A DNA stretch of 15,635 nucleotides from Eubacterium sp. UBA3279 (GCA_002361775.1 DETV01000047.1:1-15635), one strand, 5' to 3'. Counted from the stretch's first letter, positions 6,164 to 13,062 are shown. The notes: a model not told the origin generated them from the sequence alone. Made by a program: numbers and translations.

Positions 6164-6192
6164 TTGTTCTTTCGGTCAGAGACTGATATAAT
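6164..6192 (+). promoter_or_regulatory. Promoter of the 75-aa gene-CsoR-Mrp operon
   Basis: TTGTTC (6164-6169), a 17-bp spacer and a perfect TATAAT (6187-6192). It is back to back with the xpt promoter, and the C/G-tract lies just upstream of the -35. Confidence 0.75.
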
Positions 6193-6236
6193 AGGCAGGT
6201 AACGGTGAATTTACGGAGCAATACAGGAGAAAAACG

Positions 6237-6464
6237 ATGAAAGAATACGAAGCAATCAGAGAAATCATCAATCAGTGTCCCTTGAATCATTCCCGTGATC
6301 AGTTTTTTGAAGAAATAGAATGTGAAGATCCTGAGATTTATATTCAGCAGAAGTTTCAGGGAAAAGAATTTACTTATGAGAAAATCCAGCAGAAAGACGG
6401 AAGTATTGTGTTTGATATTTTTACTGCCGGAATTCATCAAAGATATACATTTTCGGAGATTTAG
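6237..6464 (+). CDS. Hypothetical protein, 75 aa, first gene of the CsoR-Mrp operon
   Basis: Family not recognised. The product is a soluble, acidic protein without a signal peptide or membrane segment; its one cysteine is in NQCPLNHSRDQFFEEIECED together with a second at the end of that stretch. Spacing and sequence suggest a small alpha/beta fold, with an N-terminal helix and two strands near FTYEKIQQKDGS and IVFDIFTAG. AGGAG (6225-6229) is 7 nt before the ATG. The stop codon is 12 nt before the csoR-like ATG, so the two are cotranscribed from the promoter at 6164. A link to metal or sulfur handling is inferred only from the operon. Confidence 0.72.
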   Translation: MKEYEAIREIINQCPLNHSRDQFFEEIECEDPEIYIQQKFQGKEFTYEKIQQKDGSIVFDIFTAGIHQRYTFSEI

Positions 6465-6476
6465 ACAGGAGGAATT

Positions 6477-6878
6477 ATGGCAGATCATATAGCAACACAT
6501 ACCCATGTGTTGGAGGATGGAACGATGATCCGTCATACCCATGTGGAAGAGGAAACTCATGAACATGAGCAGATGCATGGACACACCCATACCCACGGGG
6601 AACACGGACATACCCATACTCACCAGAACACGAAAGCAGTGCTGAATCGATTGTCCAGAGCAATCGGTCATCTGGAATCTATCCGCCGGATGGTGGAAGA
6701 TGGAAGAGATTGTTCAGAGGTTTTGATTCAGTTGTCGGCTGTGAAGTCGGCAATTAACAATACAGGAAAAGTAATCCTTCAGGATCACATTGAACACTGT
6801 ATTGTGGATGCGGTGAGAGAAGGAGACTCACAGGCATTGGAAGAGTTAAATAAGGCGATTGATCGCTTTATGAAATAA
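6477..6878 (+). CDS. CsoR/RcnR-family metal- or sulfur-sensing repressor with His-rich N-terminus
   Basis: A 133-aa all-helical DNA-binding repressor of the CsoR/DUF156 family. The core (about residues 52-133) carries the expected ligands: C79 in RDCSEVLIQLSAVKSA, then H104 and C108 in DHIEHC. This Cys-His-Cys arrangement matches copper-sensing CsoR better than the His-Cys-His-His set of nickel/cobalt RcnR. Residues 1-50 are an unusual extension with 15 histidines, mostly as HTH and HGH repeats, which could gather or buffer metal such as nickel, zinc or copper. A normal CsoR has only a short N-terminus. AGGAGG (6467-6472) sits 4 nt before the ATG. It is cotranscribed with an Mrp ATPase rather than a copper pump, so the signal could be iron-sulfur or persulfide stress. 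It probably represses its own operon through the C/G-tract at 6151-6160. Confidence 0.88.
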   Translation: MADHIATHTHVLEDGTMIRHTHVEEETHEHEQMHGHTHTHGEHGHTHTHQNTKAVLNRLSRAIGHLESIRRMVEDGRDCSEVLIQLSAVKSAINNTGKVILQDHIEHCIVDAVREGDSQALEELNKAIDRFMK

Positions 6879-6907
6879 AGATAGACGAGAAAAGAGGTTT
6901 AAGTAAA

Positions 6908-7747
6908 ATGGCAAAAGAATGTAACAGTACATCCTGTACCAAGGAAAGCTGCGAAGGATGCCCAAGCAGAAAACCACAGAGTATGCTGGTGGATATGAAC
7001 AAGGATTCTAATATTAAGCACGTAATCGGTGTTGTCAGTGGAAAAGGCGGCGTTGGTAAGTCTTTCGTTACCGCATCTTTGGCAAATCAGATGGCACAGA
7101 AAGGATTTAATGTGGGAATTCTGGATGCGGATATTACAGGACCATCTATTCCGAAGATGTATGGAATTCAGGGACCGGCGCAGGCGGCAGAAGATGGAAT
7201 TTATCCTATGACAGCAAAAAATGGTATTAAAGTAATGTCTGTAAATCTGCTTCTTCCTCAGGAGGATGAACCGGTTATCTGGAGAGGTCCTATTCTGGCC
7301 AATATGGTAAAACAGTTTTGGAGTGATGTGATCTGGGGAGACCTGGATTATCTGTTTGTGGATATGCCTCCGGGAACAGGAGACGTCCCGCTGACTGTAT
7401 TTCAGTCTCTGCCGGTAGAAGGAATTGTTATTGTTTCTTCTCCTCAGGATCTGGTAAAGATGATTGTGAGAAAAGCATATAAGATGGCTCAGATGATGAA
7501 TATTAAGGTGCTGGGTGTGGTAGAAAACTACAGTTATGTGCTGTGTCCGGATTGTGGAAAAGAAATTAAGATCTTTGGTGACAGTCACATTGAGGAGATT
7601 GCAGCAGATCTGGGAATGGAAGTTCTGGGTAAGATGCCTATCAATCCTCTGTATGCGGAAGCAGCAGATCAGGGGGCTTTCCATGCAGTAGATAATGAGT
7701 ATGTGGAGAAGGCTGTAGAAAAACTTTACATGATGGAAAGAGAATAA
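6908..7747 (+). CDS. Mrp/NBP35 family iron-sulfur cluster carrier ATPase
   Basis: A 279-aa cytoplasmic P-loop ATPase that binds and passes on 4Fe-4S clusters to target enzymes. The deviant Walker A motif is GKGGVGKS (45-52). Other landmarks are the ILDADITGPSIPKM segment, DMPPGTGDVPLT, and the cluster-binding CxxC pair C213/C216 in LCPDCGKE. The N-terminus has four extra cysteines (C5, C10, C15, C18, ending CEGCPSR), as in NBP35-type carriers, so a second cluster is likely. An AGAGG site lies about 10 nt before the ATG. It follows the csoR-like gene by 29 nt and is the last gene before a strong terminator. Coupling to a CsoR-family sensor suggests induction when metals or reactive sulfur threaten clusters. 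Confidence 0.93.
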   Translation: MAKECNSTSCTKESCEGCPSRKPQSMLVDMNKDSNIKHVIGVVSGKGGVGKSFVTASLANQMAQKGFNVGILDADITGPSIPKMYGIQGPAQAAEDGIYPMTAKNGIKVMSVNLLLPQEDEPVIWRGPILANMVKQFWSDVIWGDLDYLFVDMPPGTGDVPLTVFQSLPVEGIVIVSSPQDLVKMIVRKAYKMAQMMNIKVLGVVENYSYVLCPDCGKEIKIFGDSHIEEIAADLGMEVLGKMPINPLYAEAADQGAFHAVDNEYVEKAVEKLYMMERE

Positions 7748-7755
7748 AAGAATAT

Positions 7756-7814
7756 AAGAACTCGTTAAGGATTCATTGCTCCAAAAGAGAGAATCTTTAA
7801 CGGGTTCTTTTTTT
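7756..7814 (+). terminator. Intrinsic terminator of the CsoR-Mrp operon
   Basis: A 19-bp stem (7756-7774 with 7791-7809, two G-T wobbles) and a 16-nt loop are followed by seven Ts (7808-7814, overlapping the base of the stem). The -35 of the next promoter begins 5 bp later. Confidence 0.9.
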
Positions 7815-7819
7815 GAAAC

Positions 7820-7848
7820 TTGACACAAACAAATGTTTGGACTATAAT
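7820..7848 (+). promoter_or_regulatory. Perfect consensus promoter of the radical SAM/DUF4130 operon
   Basis: TTGACA (7820-7825), a 17-bp spacer and TATAAT (7843-7848). So strong a promoter usually needs repression; a LexA-like box fills the spacer. Confidence 0.9.
7826..7839. promoter_or_regulatory. LexA-like SOS box 1, between -35 and -10
   Basis: CAAACAAATGTTTG differs at one position per half-site from the Gram-positive LexA/DinR pattern CGAAC-N4-GTTCG. It lies within the promoter spacer, where bound LexA would block RNA polymerase. Confidence 0.65.
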
Positions 7849-7853
7849 AAAAG

Positions 7854-7867
7854 AAAACAAATGTTCG
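7854..7867. promoter_or_regulatory. LexA-like SOS box 2, just downstream of the start site
   Basis: AAAACAAATGTTCG has a perfect right half (GTTCG) and the same AAAT centre as box 1. The two boxes are 28 bp apart in register, a spacing of less than three helical turns. The ATG at 7861 inside this box is unlikely to be the start codon. Confidence 0.65.
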
Positions 7868-7881
7868 ATATGGAGGCGTTT

Positions 7882-9204
7882 ATGGTTATTCAGGAACAAA
7901 TGACTTTAGGAGAAAAACTGAATATATTATCGGATGCAGCCAAGTATGATGTGGCCTGTACCTCCAGTGGAGTGGACAGGAAGAATGGAGGAAAAGGGAT
8001 AGGTAATAGTATTGCACCGGGAATTTGTCATAGTTTTTCTGCAGATGGACGGTGCATCAGTTTGCTGAAGATTCTTTTCACAAATGAGTGTGTTTTTGAT
8101 TGTCGTTATTGTGTGAATCGTTCATCCAATGATGTGGTGAGAACTTCTTTCACACCTCAGGAAGTGTGTGAACTTACGATGGGATTTTACAGAAGAAATT
8201 ATATCGAAGGACTGTTTTTGAGTTCAGGAATCCTGAAAAGTCCATCCTATACCATGGAGCTGCTTTTTCAAACAGTGTATAAGCTGCGAAAAGAGTATCA
8301 TTTTCAGGGGTATATTCATTTGAAAGGGATCCCGGGAGCGCCGGAAGAATTGATAGAAAGAGTGGGATATTATGTGGATCGAATGAGTATCAATGTGGAG
8401 TTTCCCACTGCGGAGGGGCTTCGTACTCTGGCTCCCCATAAAAACAGAAAAACTATTCTGGCGCCGATGCGTCAGATTCAGACAAGGGCCATAGAGAACA
8501 GACAAGAGCTGACCTTGTATCGTCATGCGCCCCATTTTGTGCCGGCTGGTCAGAGTACCCAGATGATCATAGGAGCTACGGGAGAGAATGATTATCAGAT
8601 ATTGCAGACAGCAGAATCTCTTTATCAGAAGTTCGAACTGAAAAGAGTGTTTTATTCCGCTTTTGTAAATGTCAATGAGGATACGTCACTTCCTATGCTG
8701 CCCCAGGGACCATCCCTGCTCAGAGAACACAGGTTGTATCAGGCGGATTGGCTGCTTCGGTTTTATGGATTTCAGGCACAGGAACTTTTATCCGGAGAGA
8801 GGCCAAACTTTAATATGCTGGTAGACCCCAAGTGCGACTGGGCTCTTCGTCATTTAGAAGTGTTTCCTGTAGAAGTAAATACGGCAGATTATCAGACGCT
8901 TCTTCGAGTACCCGGAATCGGGGTGAGGTCGGCCCAGAAGATTGTGGGAGCCAGAAAGTTTGGAATGCTTACTTTTGAAGATCTGAAGAAAATGCGGGTA
9001 GTATTGAAACGAGCGCTTTATTTCATAACTTGTCAGGGACGGATGATGTATCATACAAAATTGGAAGAGAATTATATTTTGAGAAATCTTTTAGATCCCA
9101 GAGAGAAGTTTCCGTCAGATATATCTTTTGAGCAGCTTTCTTTGTTTGAAATGGAACAGAATGGAGATAATGGATATGGAGAACACACAAGTTTTTTACT
9201 GTGA
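7882..9204 (+). CDS. Putative DNA modification/repair radical SAM protein (UDG-linked family)
   Basis: A 440-aa radical SAM enzyme of the family that genome surveys find paired with a DUF4130 protein, which in many genomes is fused to a uracil-DNA glycosylase domain. Its reaction is unknown. The radical SAM cluster motif is C70-x3-C74-x2-C77 in NECVFDCRYCVNR, coordinating 4Fe-4S and S-adenosylmethionine. Earlier cysteines (C26, C49, C58) sit in a conserved-looking block (GNSIAPGICHSF) and might hold a second cluster. A helix-hairpin-helix DNA-binding motif lies at about 341-360 (LRVPGIGVRSAQKIVGAR). I chose the ATG at 7882 because GGAGG (7872-7876) is 5 nt upstream; earlier in-frame starts at 7861 and 7870 lack a site and fall in or beside the LexA-like box. 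The 3' end overlaps the next gene by 29 nt, so the two are coupled. Confidence 0.9.
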   Translation: MVIQEQMTLGEKLNILSDAAKYDVACTSSGVDRKNGGKGIGNSIAPGICHSFSADGRCISLLKILFTNECVFDCRYCVNRSSNDVVRTSFTPQEVCELTMGFYRRNYIEGLFLSSGILKSPSYTMELLFQTVYKLRKEYHFQGYIHLKGIPGAPEELIERVGYYVDRMSINVEFPTAEGLRTLAPHKNRKTILAPMRQIQTRAIENRQELTLYRHAPHFVPAGQSTQMIIGATGENDYQILQTAESLYQKFELKRVFYSAFVNVNEDTSLPMLPQGPSLLREHRLYQADWLLRFYGFQAQELLSGERPNFNMLVDPKCDWALRHLEVFPVEVNTADYQTLLRVPGIGVRSAQKIVGARKFGMLTFEDLKKMRVVLKRALYFITCQGRMMYHTKLEENYILRNLLDPREKFPSDISFEQLSLFEMEQNGDNGYGEHTSFLL

Positions 9205-9982
9205 AGATTCCCTGGAAGGTATACTTACGGGAGTTTATGTGGCATGGGAGAAAAAAGTGAGACATGGAAATGTAGAATTGCGAACAGAAAATGATGGAGA
9301 TATGGAATTTTTCTGCGAATATCATTATGTGAAACCGGAATCTTTTCTTGCGGCGAAGGTGTGGAATACTATGAGGAAAAAACTGGGAAAGGAGATAACG
9401 GAAAATATCTGTTATGCAGCCGCCGCCAATGAGAAAGAAAAGGGAACTGCGATTTATCGGACTCTGGTAGAATGTCTTTCCCGATATGGAAGTTTATATG
9501 GAAAAAAATATCTGGACAATCTGAAAAATCCTTATGTGAGGAAAGTGATGGAATTATATCGCAGGGTAAACAATGAATACCACCATTATCTGGGGTTTTT
9601 GCGTTTTTCACAAATTTCCCACAGGATTTTATTTGCCGTCTGTTCACCTGAAAATGATTTGCTTTTATTATTTCAGGAACATTTTGCAGATCGTTTTCAG
9701 GGAGAATACTGGATAATTTATGATGAAAGAAGAGAAAAAGCTTTACTGCATGCCCCCAATAAACCATGTGTGCTATACAGAGATGGGGGAGAAAAGTGGA
9801 AAGATTTGATGGATGCGGAAGATACAGAAGGAGATTATGAAGAACTTTTTCGGGGATTTTGCCAGCATATTTCTATAAAGGAGAGAGAAAACAGAAAACT
9901 TCAGCAGAACAATCTTCCTCTTCGCTATCGAAAACATATGGTGGAATTTGACGAAATTCGAAGGAAAAATTTGCATGATTAA
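9176..9982 (+). CDS. DUF4130 (TIGR03915-type) probable DNA metabolism protein
   Basis: A 268-aa partner of the radical SAM protein; function unknown. It opens with the family pattern VFYCEDSLEGILTGVYVAWE (residues 5-24) and ends with LPLRYRKHMVEF, close to the C-terminal signature of the family. It has no glycosylase domain, unlike the longer fused members. I place the start at the ATG at 9176, 9 nt after GGAG (9163-9166); the ATG at 9170 is an alternative only 3 nt from that site. The gene begins inside the radical SAM gene (29-nt overlap), which indicates translational coupling and a shared job. No strong terminator follows, so reading into the HPr-like gene cannot be excluded. Confidence 0.85.
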   Translation: MENTQVFYCEDSLEGILTGVYVAWEKKVRHGNVELRTENDGDMEFFCEYHYVKPESFLAAKVWNTMRKKLGKEITENICYAAAANEKEKGTAIYRTLVECLSRYGSLYGKKYLDNLKNPYVRKVMELYRRVNNEYHHYLGFLRFSQISHRILFAVCSPENDLLLLFQEHFADRFQGEYWIIYDERREKALLHAPNKPCVLYRDGGEKWKDLMDAEDTEGDYEELFRGFCQHISIKERENRKLQQNNLPLRYRKHMVEFDEIRRKNLHD

Positions 9983-10123
9983 CCGTAAGGAAAAAGAAAA
10001 GAGGGTGAAAACGATTTCAATACAAGAAAAATGCTTGATGGAAAGAGAAAAAAACGGTGTATTCAAGGGAAAATACACAAAAAATGACTCCTTTTTGGAA
10101 GTAAAATATTCTCAAAAAAAGAA

Positions 10124-10152
10124 TTGACAAATGACAGTCTGGATGCAATAAT
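10124..10152 (+). promoter_or_regulatory. Promoter of the HPr-like gene
   Basis: A perfect TTGACA (10124-10129), a 17-bp spacer and AATAAT (10147-10152), one base from consensus. The leader is about 48 nt. The AT-rich stretch before it (9983-10123) holds only a 7-bp hairpin, GTGTATT/AATACAC (10057-10078), which on the minus strand would be followed by TTTTTTT. Confidence 0.7.
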
Positions 10153-10206
10153 ATAGCGAAATCAAATGGTGGTACTATCAGTTGCCAGTGAAGAAAGGGT
10201 GATATT

Positions 10207-10443
10207 ATGTCAGAATGCAAAGTAAGTAAAATCAAACTGAACGAAACAAAAGAAGTTGAAGAATTTGTAGCGGCAGCGGGAAAATGTGACTTTGATATTG
10301 ATATATTTTATAATCGTTTCATTATTGACGCAAAGTCTATTTTGGGAATTCTGAGTATGGATTTGACCAAAGAGCTGACCGTACAATATTATGGAGAGAA
10401 TAAAGAATTTAACCATACTTTGCAAAAATTTGCAATTGCATAA
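10207..10443 (+). CDS. HPr-like protein without the phosphorylatable histidine
   Basis: A 78-aa single-domain protein with the HPr fold signature. DIDIFYNRFIIDAKSILGILSMDL (residues 30-53, split here as DIDIFYNRFII and DAKSILGILSMDL) matches the second half of HPr, including a serine (S44) at the position of HPr Ser46, the target of HPr kinase. The N-terminal GxHARP active-site loop of true HPr is missing: the same region reads LNETKEVEEF, so there is no His15 to carry phosphate from enzyme I. It therefore cannot be a standard PTS phosphocarrier and may be regulatory, like Crh, which also lacks His15 but keeps Ser46. The ribosome binding site AAAGGGTGA (10194-10202) is just upstream. It has its own strong promoter and terminator. 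Confidence 0.82.
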   Translation: MSECKVSKIKLNETKEVEEFVAAAGKCDFDIDIFYNRFIIDAKSILGILSMDLTKELTVQYYGENKEFNHTLQKFAIA

Positions 10444-10462
10444 GAGCAGAGAATAGAAAACA

Positions 10463-10511
10463 AAAAAAGGATTGTTGACCGGGTGAAAATTCAGGTCAAT
10501 AATCCTTTTTT
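10463..10511 (+). terminator. Intrinsic terminator of the HPr-like gene
   Basis: An 18-bp stem (10463-10480 with 10494-10511, one G-T wobble) has a 13-nt loop and a T-run built into the second arm (10506-10511) and continuing TCTTTTC. The A-run at the 5' side makes it partly bidirectional. Confidence 0.9.
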
Positions 10512-10525
10512 CTTTTCTGCCCTCG

Positions 10526-10534
10526 TGGTATAAT
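10526..10534 (+). promoter_or_regulatory. Extended -10 promoter of the nuclease-helicase gene
   Basis: TGGTATAAT: a perfect -10 (10529-10534) with a TG extension. The -35 position lies in the T-run of the preceding terminator (TTTTTT), so activity rests on the extended -10. Confidence 0.6.
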
Positions 10535-10606
10535 TTTTGTCAGAAGTGAAAAGGGTAACTGAAAAGCAGGGAACAGTTATGAATAAATAAAAACAGGGAG
10601 ATTGTC

Positions 10607-12967
10607 ATGGATAAAGAAGTAATACGGATATCTGTGCGAAATCTGGTAGAATTTATTTTGAGATCGGGAGATCTGGATACACGAAAAGGGGCTTTCGCAG
10701 ACAGGGAAGCTATGGCGAAGGGAAGTCGGATACACAGGAAAATTCAGCGGCAAATGGGAGCTTCCTATCAGGCGGAGGTTTCCATGAGCCATACGACGGA
10801 ATTTGACGAATTTGTGATTCTGGTGGAAGGACGGGCAGATGGAGTTCTTCAGACAGAAGAGGGTGTGGTTATCGATGAAATTAAAGGGGTACACAGAGAC
10901 TTACGTTTTCTGGAAGAGCCTTTGGAAGTTCATTTGGCTCAGGCAAAATGTTATGCATTTTTCTGGAGTCAGGATAAGGATTTGGAAAAAATTCAGGTGC
11001 AGATGACCTATTGTCATTTGGACACAGAAGAAATTCGTAGGTTTGAGCGTACATACACCAGTGAAGAACTGGAAAAATGGTATGAGTGGCTGATCGCCCA
11101 ATATTATCAGTGGGCCTTGTGGGAATATCAATGGAAAAAAACAAGAAATGCTTCCATGGAAGGATTAGAGTTTCCTTTTCCTTACCGGGAAGGACAGCGG
11201 GATGTGGTATCCGGAGTATACAGAACAATTCTTCGTAAAATGCAGTTGTTTATTCAGGCGCCTACGGGAGTGGGAAAAACCATGTCTACGATTTTTCCTG
11301 CTGTGCGTTCTATGGGGGAAGGACTGACAGAAAAAATTTTTTATCTCACAGCAAAAACCATAACCCGCACAGTGGCCTGGGAAGCCTTTCAGATTCTGAA
11401 AAATCAGGGACTTTCCTGTAAGGTTTTGATCATTACGGCGAAAGAAAAAATGTGTGTCTGCGAAGAAGTGGAATGTAATCCGGTGTATTGCCCCAGGGCA
11501 AAAGGACATTTTGACAGGGTGAATGATGCAGTCTTTCATTTGCTGACAGAAAGAGACAGTTATGACCGGGATACTTTGATGGAATACAGTGAGAAATATC
11601 AGGTATGTCCTTATGAGATGTGTCTTGATGTGGCTACCTGGGTGGATGCGGTAATTTGTGATTATAATTATGTGTTTGATCCGGATGTGTATTTGCGGAG
11701 ATTTTTCAGTGAGGGAAATAAAGGAAATTATGTATTTTTAATTGACGAGGCTCATAATCTGGTAGAACGGGGACGGGAAATGTACAGCGCCGTTTTATAT
11801 AAGGAAGATTTTCTGAAAATGAAAAAACTGGTGAAGCCCTACAGGAAAAAACTGGAAAGAAGTCTGGAAAGATGCAACAGGCAGTTATTGGAACTGAAAC
11901 GGGAATGTGAAACGTATCAGGTAGTGGAGAGTCTTGGAGGACTTGCCGTATCCCTGATGAATGTGATGGGAGAGATGGAGAGCTATCTGGAAGAACTGGA
12001 AGATGGGGAATTGCGAAAAGAAATTCTGGATTTTTACTTTCAGGTCAGAAGTTTCTTATATATATACGATCTGTTAGATGAAAATTATGTGATGTATACC
12101 CAGCATGATGAGGATGGACGGTTCCGGGTAAAATTATATTGTGTAAATCCTGCAAAAAATCTGCAAAACTGCCTGGATAAAGGAGTCAGTACAATTTTCT
12201 TTTCCGCCACCTTGCTTCCGGTGGGATATTATAAAAAGCTTCTCAGCGGACGAACGGAGGATTACGCTGTTTATGCTAAAACCCCGTTTTTGCCGGAACA
12301 GAAAAAGGTTATTTTGGCCAGAGATGTGAGCAGTCGTTATACCAGAAGAGGACCGGAGGAATATGGAAGAATAGCGGAATATATTCATCAGGTGGCCGAA
12401 ACAAGACAGGGAAATTATATGATATTTTTCCCTTCTTATAAAATGATGGAAGATATTTATGCGATTTATGAAGAAAAGTATGGCTGTCTGAAAAGAAAAA
12501 TATTACTTCAGAATCCTTCCATGCAGGAAAAAGACAGGGAGGAATTCCTGAAAGAATTTGAAGAGGAAACTGAGGGAAGTTTATTGGGATTTTGTGTGAT
12601 GGGAGGTATTTTTGCGGAAGGCATCGATCTTACAGGGGAAAAACTGGTGGGTGCGGTGATTGTGGGAACCGGTTTGCCACAGATAAGTTATGAGAGAGAG
12701 ATACTGAAAACATATTACGATAAAAAACAGGAAAATGGGTTTGATTATGCATATCGTTTTCCAGGAATGAATAAAGTATTGCAGTCGGCAGGGAGAGTAA
12801 TCCGGACCCAGGAAGACAGAGGGGTAATTTTGCTTTTGGACGAACGATTCTGTACGGCAGAGTATCGTTGTCTCTTTCCCAGAGAGTGGGAGGATTATGA
12901 AATTTGCAACCGGGGAAATGTGAAAGGAATTCTTGAAAAATTCTGGACAAATCTTTCATATTCTTAA
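10607..12967 (+). CDS. RecB/Cas4-like nuclease fused to XPD/DinG-type iron-sulfur DNA helicase
   Basis: A 786-aa ATP-dependent DNA helicase of superfamily 2, predicted 5'-to-3'. Residues 1-170 look like a PD-(D/E)XK nuclease of the RecB/Cas4 type: H43 (GSRIHRKI), D78 (GRADG), E91-x-K93 (DEIKG) and the QxxxY motif Q112/Y116 (QAKCY). The helicase follows: YREGQRDVV near 193-201, Walker A QAPTGVGKT (217-225), a cysteine group C283/C285/C290/C295 with C334/C339, four of which should hold the XPD-type 4Fe-4S cluster, the DEAH box (380-383), and motif VI QSAGRVIR (726-733). GGGAG lies 6 nt before the ATG. It likely processes branched or single-strand-flap DNA in repair. No LexA-like box is seen upstream. 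The nuclease residues all appear present, so it should be active, but this is read by eye. Confidence 0.9.
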   Translation: MDKEVIRISVRNLVEFILRSGDLDTRKGAFADREAMAKGSRIHRKIQRQMGASYQAEVSMSHTTEFDEFVILVEGRADGVLQTEEGVVIDEIKGVHRDLRFLEEPLEVHLAQAKCYAFFWSQDKDLEKIQVQMTYCHLDTEEIRRFERTYTSEELEKWYEWLIAQYYQWALWEYQWKKTRNASMEGLEFPFPYREGQRDVVSGVYRTILRKMQLFIQAPTGVGKTMSTIFPAVRSMGEGLTEKIFYLTAKTITRTVAWEAFQILKNQGLSCKVLIITAKEKMCVCEEVECNPVYCPRAKGHFDRVNDAVFHLLTERDSYDRDTLMEYSEKYQVCPYEMCLDVATWVDAVICDYNYVFDPDVYLRRFFSEGNKGNYVFLIDEAHNLVERGREMYSAVLYKEDFLKMKKLVKPYRKKLERSLERCNRQLLELKRECETYQVVESLGGLAVSLMNVMGEMESYLEELEDGELRKEILDFYFQVRSFLYIYDLLDENYVMYTQHDEDGRFRVKLYCVNPAKNLQNCLDKGVSTIFFSATLLPVGYYKKLLSGRTEDYAVYAKTPFLPEQKKVILARDVSSRYTRRGPEEYGRIAEYIHQVAETRQGNYMIFFPSYKMMEDIYAIYEEKYGCLKRKILLQNPSMQEKDREEFLKEFEEETEGSLLGFCVMGGIFAEGIDLTGEKLVGAVIVGTGLPQISYEREILKTYYDKKQENGFDYAYRFPGMNKVLQSAGRVIRTQEDRGVILLLDERFCTAEYRCLFPREWEDYEICNRGNVKGILEKFWTNLSYS

Positions 12968-12993
12968 ACCTTTCTTACATCTTGGAAAAAGGG

Positions 12994-13022
12994 TTTACCC
13001 AAAGGAAATAGGATGGTATTCT
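12994..13022 (+). promoter_or_regulatory. Likely promoter of the L,D-transpeptidase gene
   Basis: TTTACC (12994-12999), a 17-bp spacer and TATTCT (13017-13022) with a TG extension at 13014-13015. There is no clear terminator after the helicase gene, so read-through from it is also possible. Confidence 0.5.
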
Positions 13023-13062
13023 GGAGAAGATAAGGAGTATTGTTTTCAGAGAGGAGTAAAAT

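Noticed and set aside
6570..6625. CATACCCA-type DNA repeats, considered as iterons
   Set aside because: They encode the histidine-rich tail of the CsoR-like protein and follow codon periodicity.
6899..7828. 309-aa ORF on the minus strand across the Mrp gene
   Set aside because: It is antisense to a well-recognised ATPase gene, its product is low-complexity and rich in His/Ile/Phe, and no ribosome binding site or family pattern was seen.
10005..10127. A GTG-started 40-aa ORF between the DUF4130 gene and the HPr-like gene
   Set aside because: Its GAGG site touches the start codon, the composition is lysine- and AT-driven, and it ends in the -35 of the next promoter; nothing supports translation.
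10579..10590. Three-codon ORF ATG-AAT-AAA-TAA in the leader of the nuclease-helicase gene, as a possible leader peptide
   Set aside because: Too short to judge; such ORFs occur by chance in AT-rich leaders and no attenuator hairpin follows it.
10607..12967. Cas4-like domain as a sign of a CRISPR locus
   Set aside because: No repeats or other cas genes are present, and the nuclease is fused to a DinG/XPD helicase, a chromosomal repair-type arrangement.
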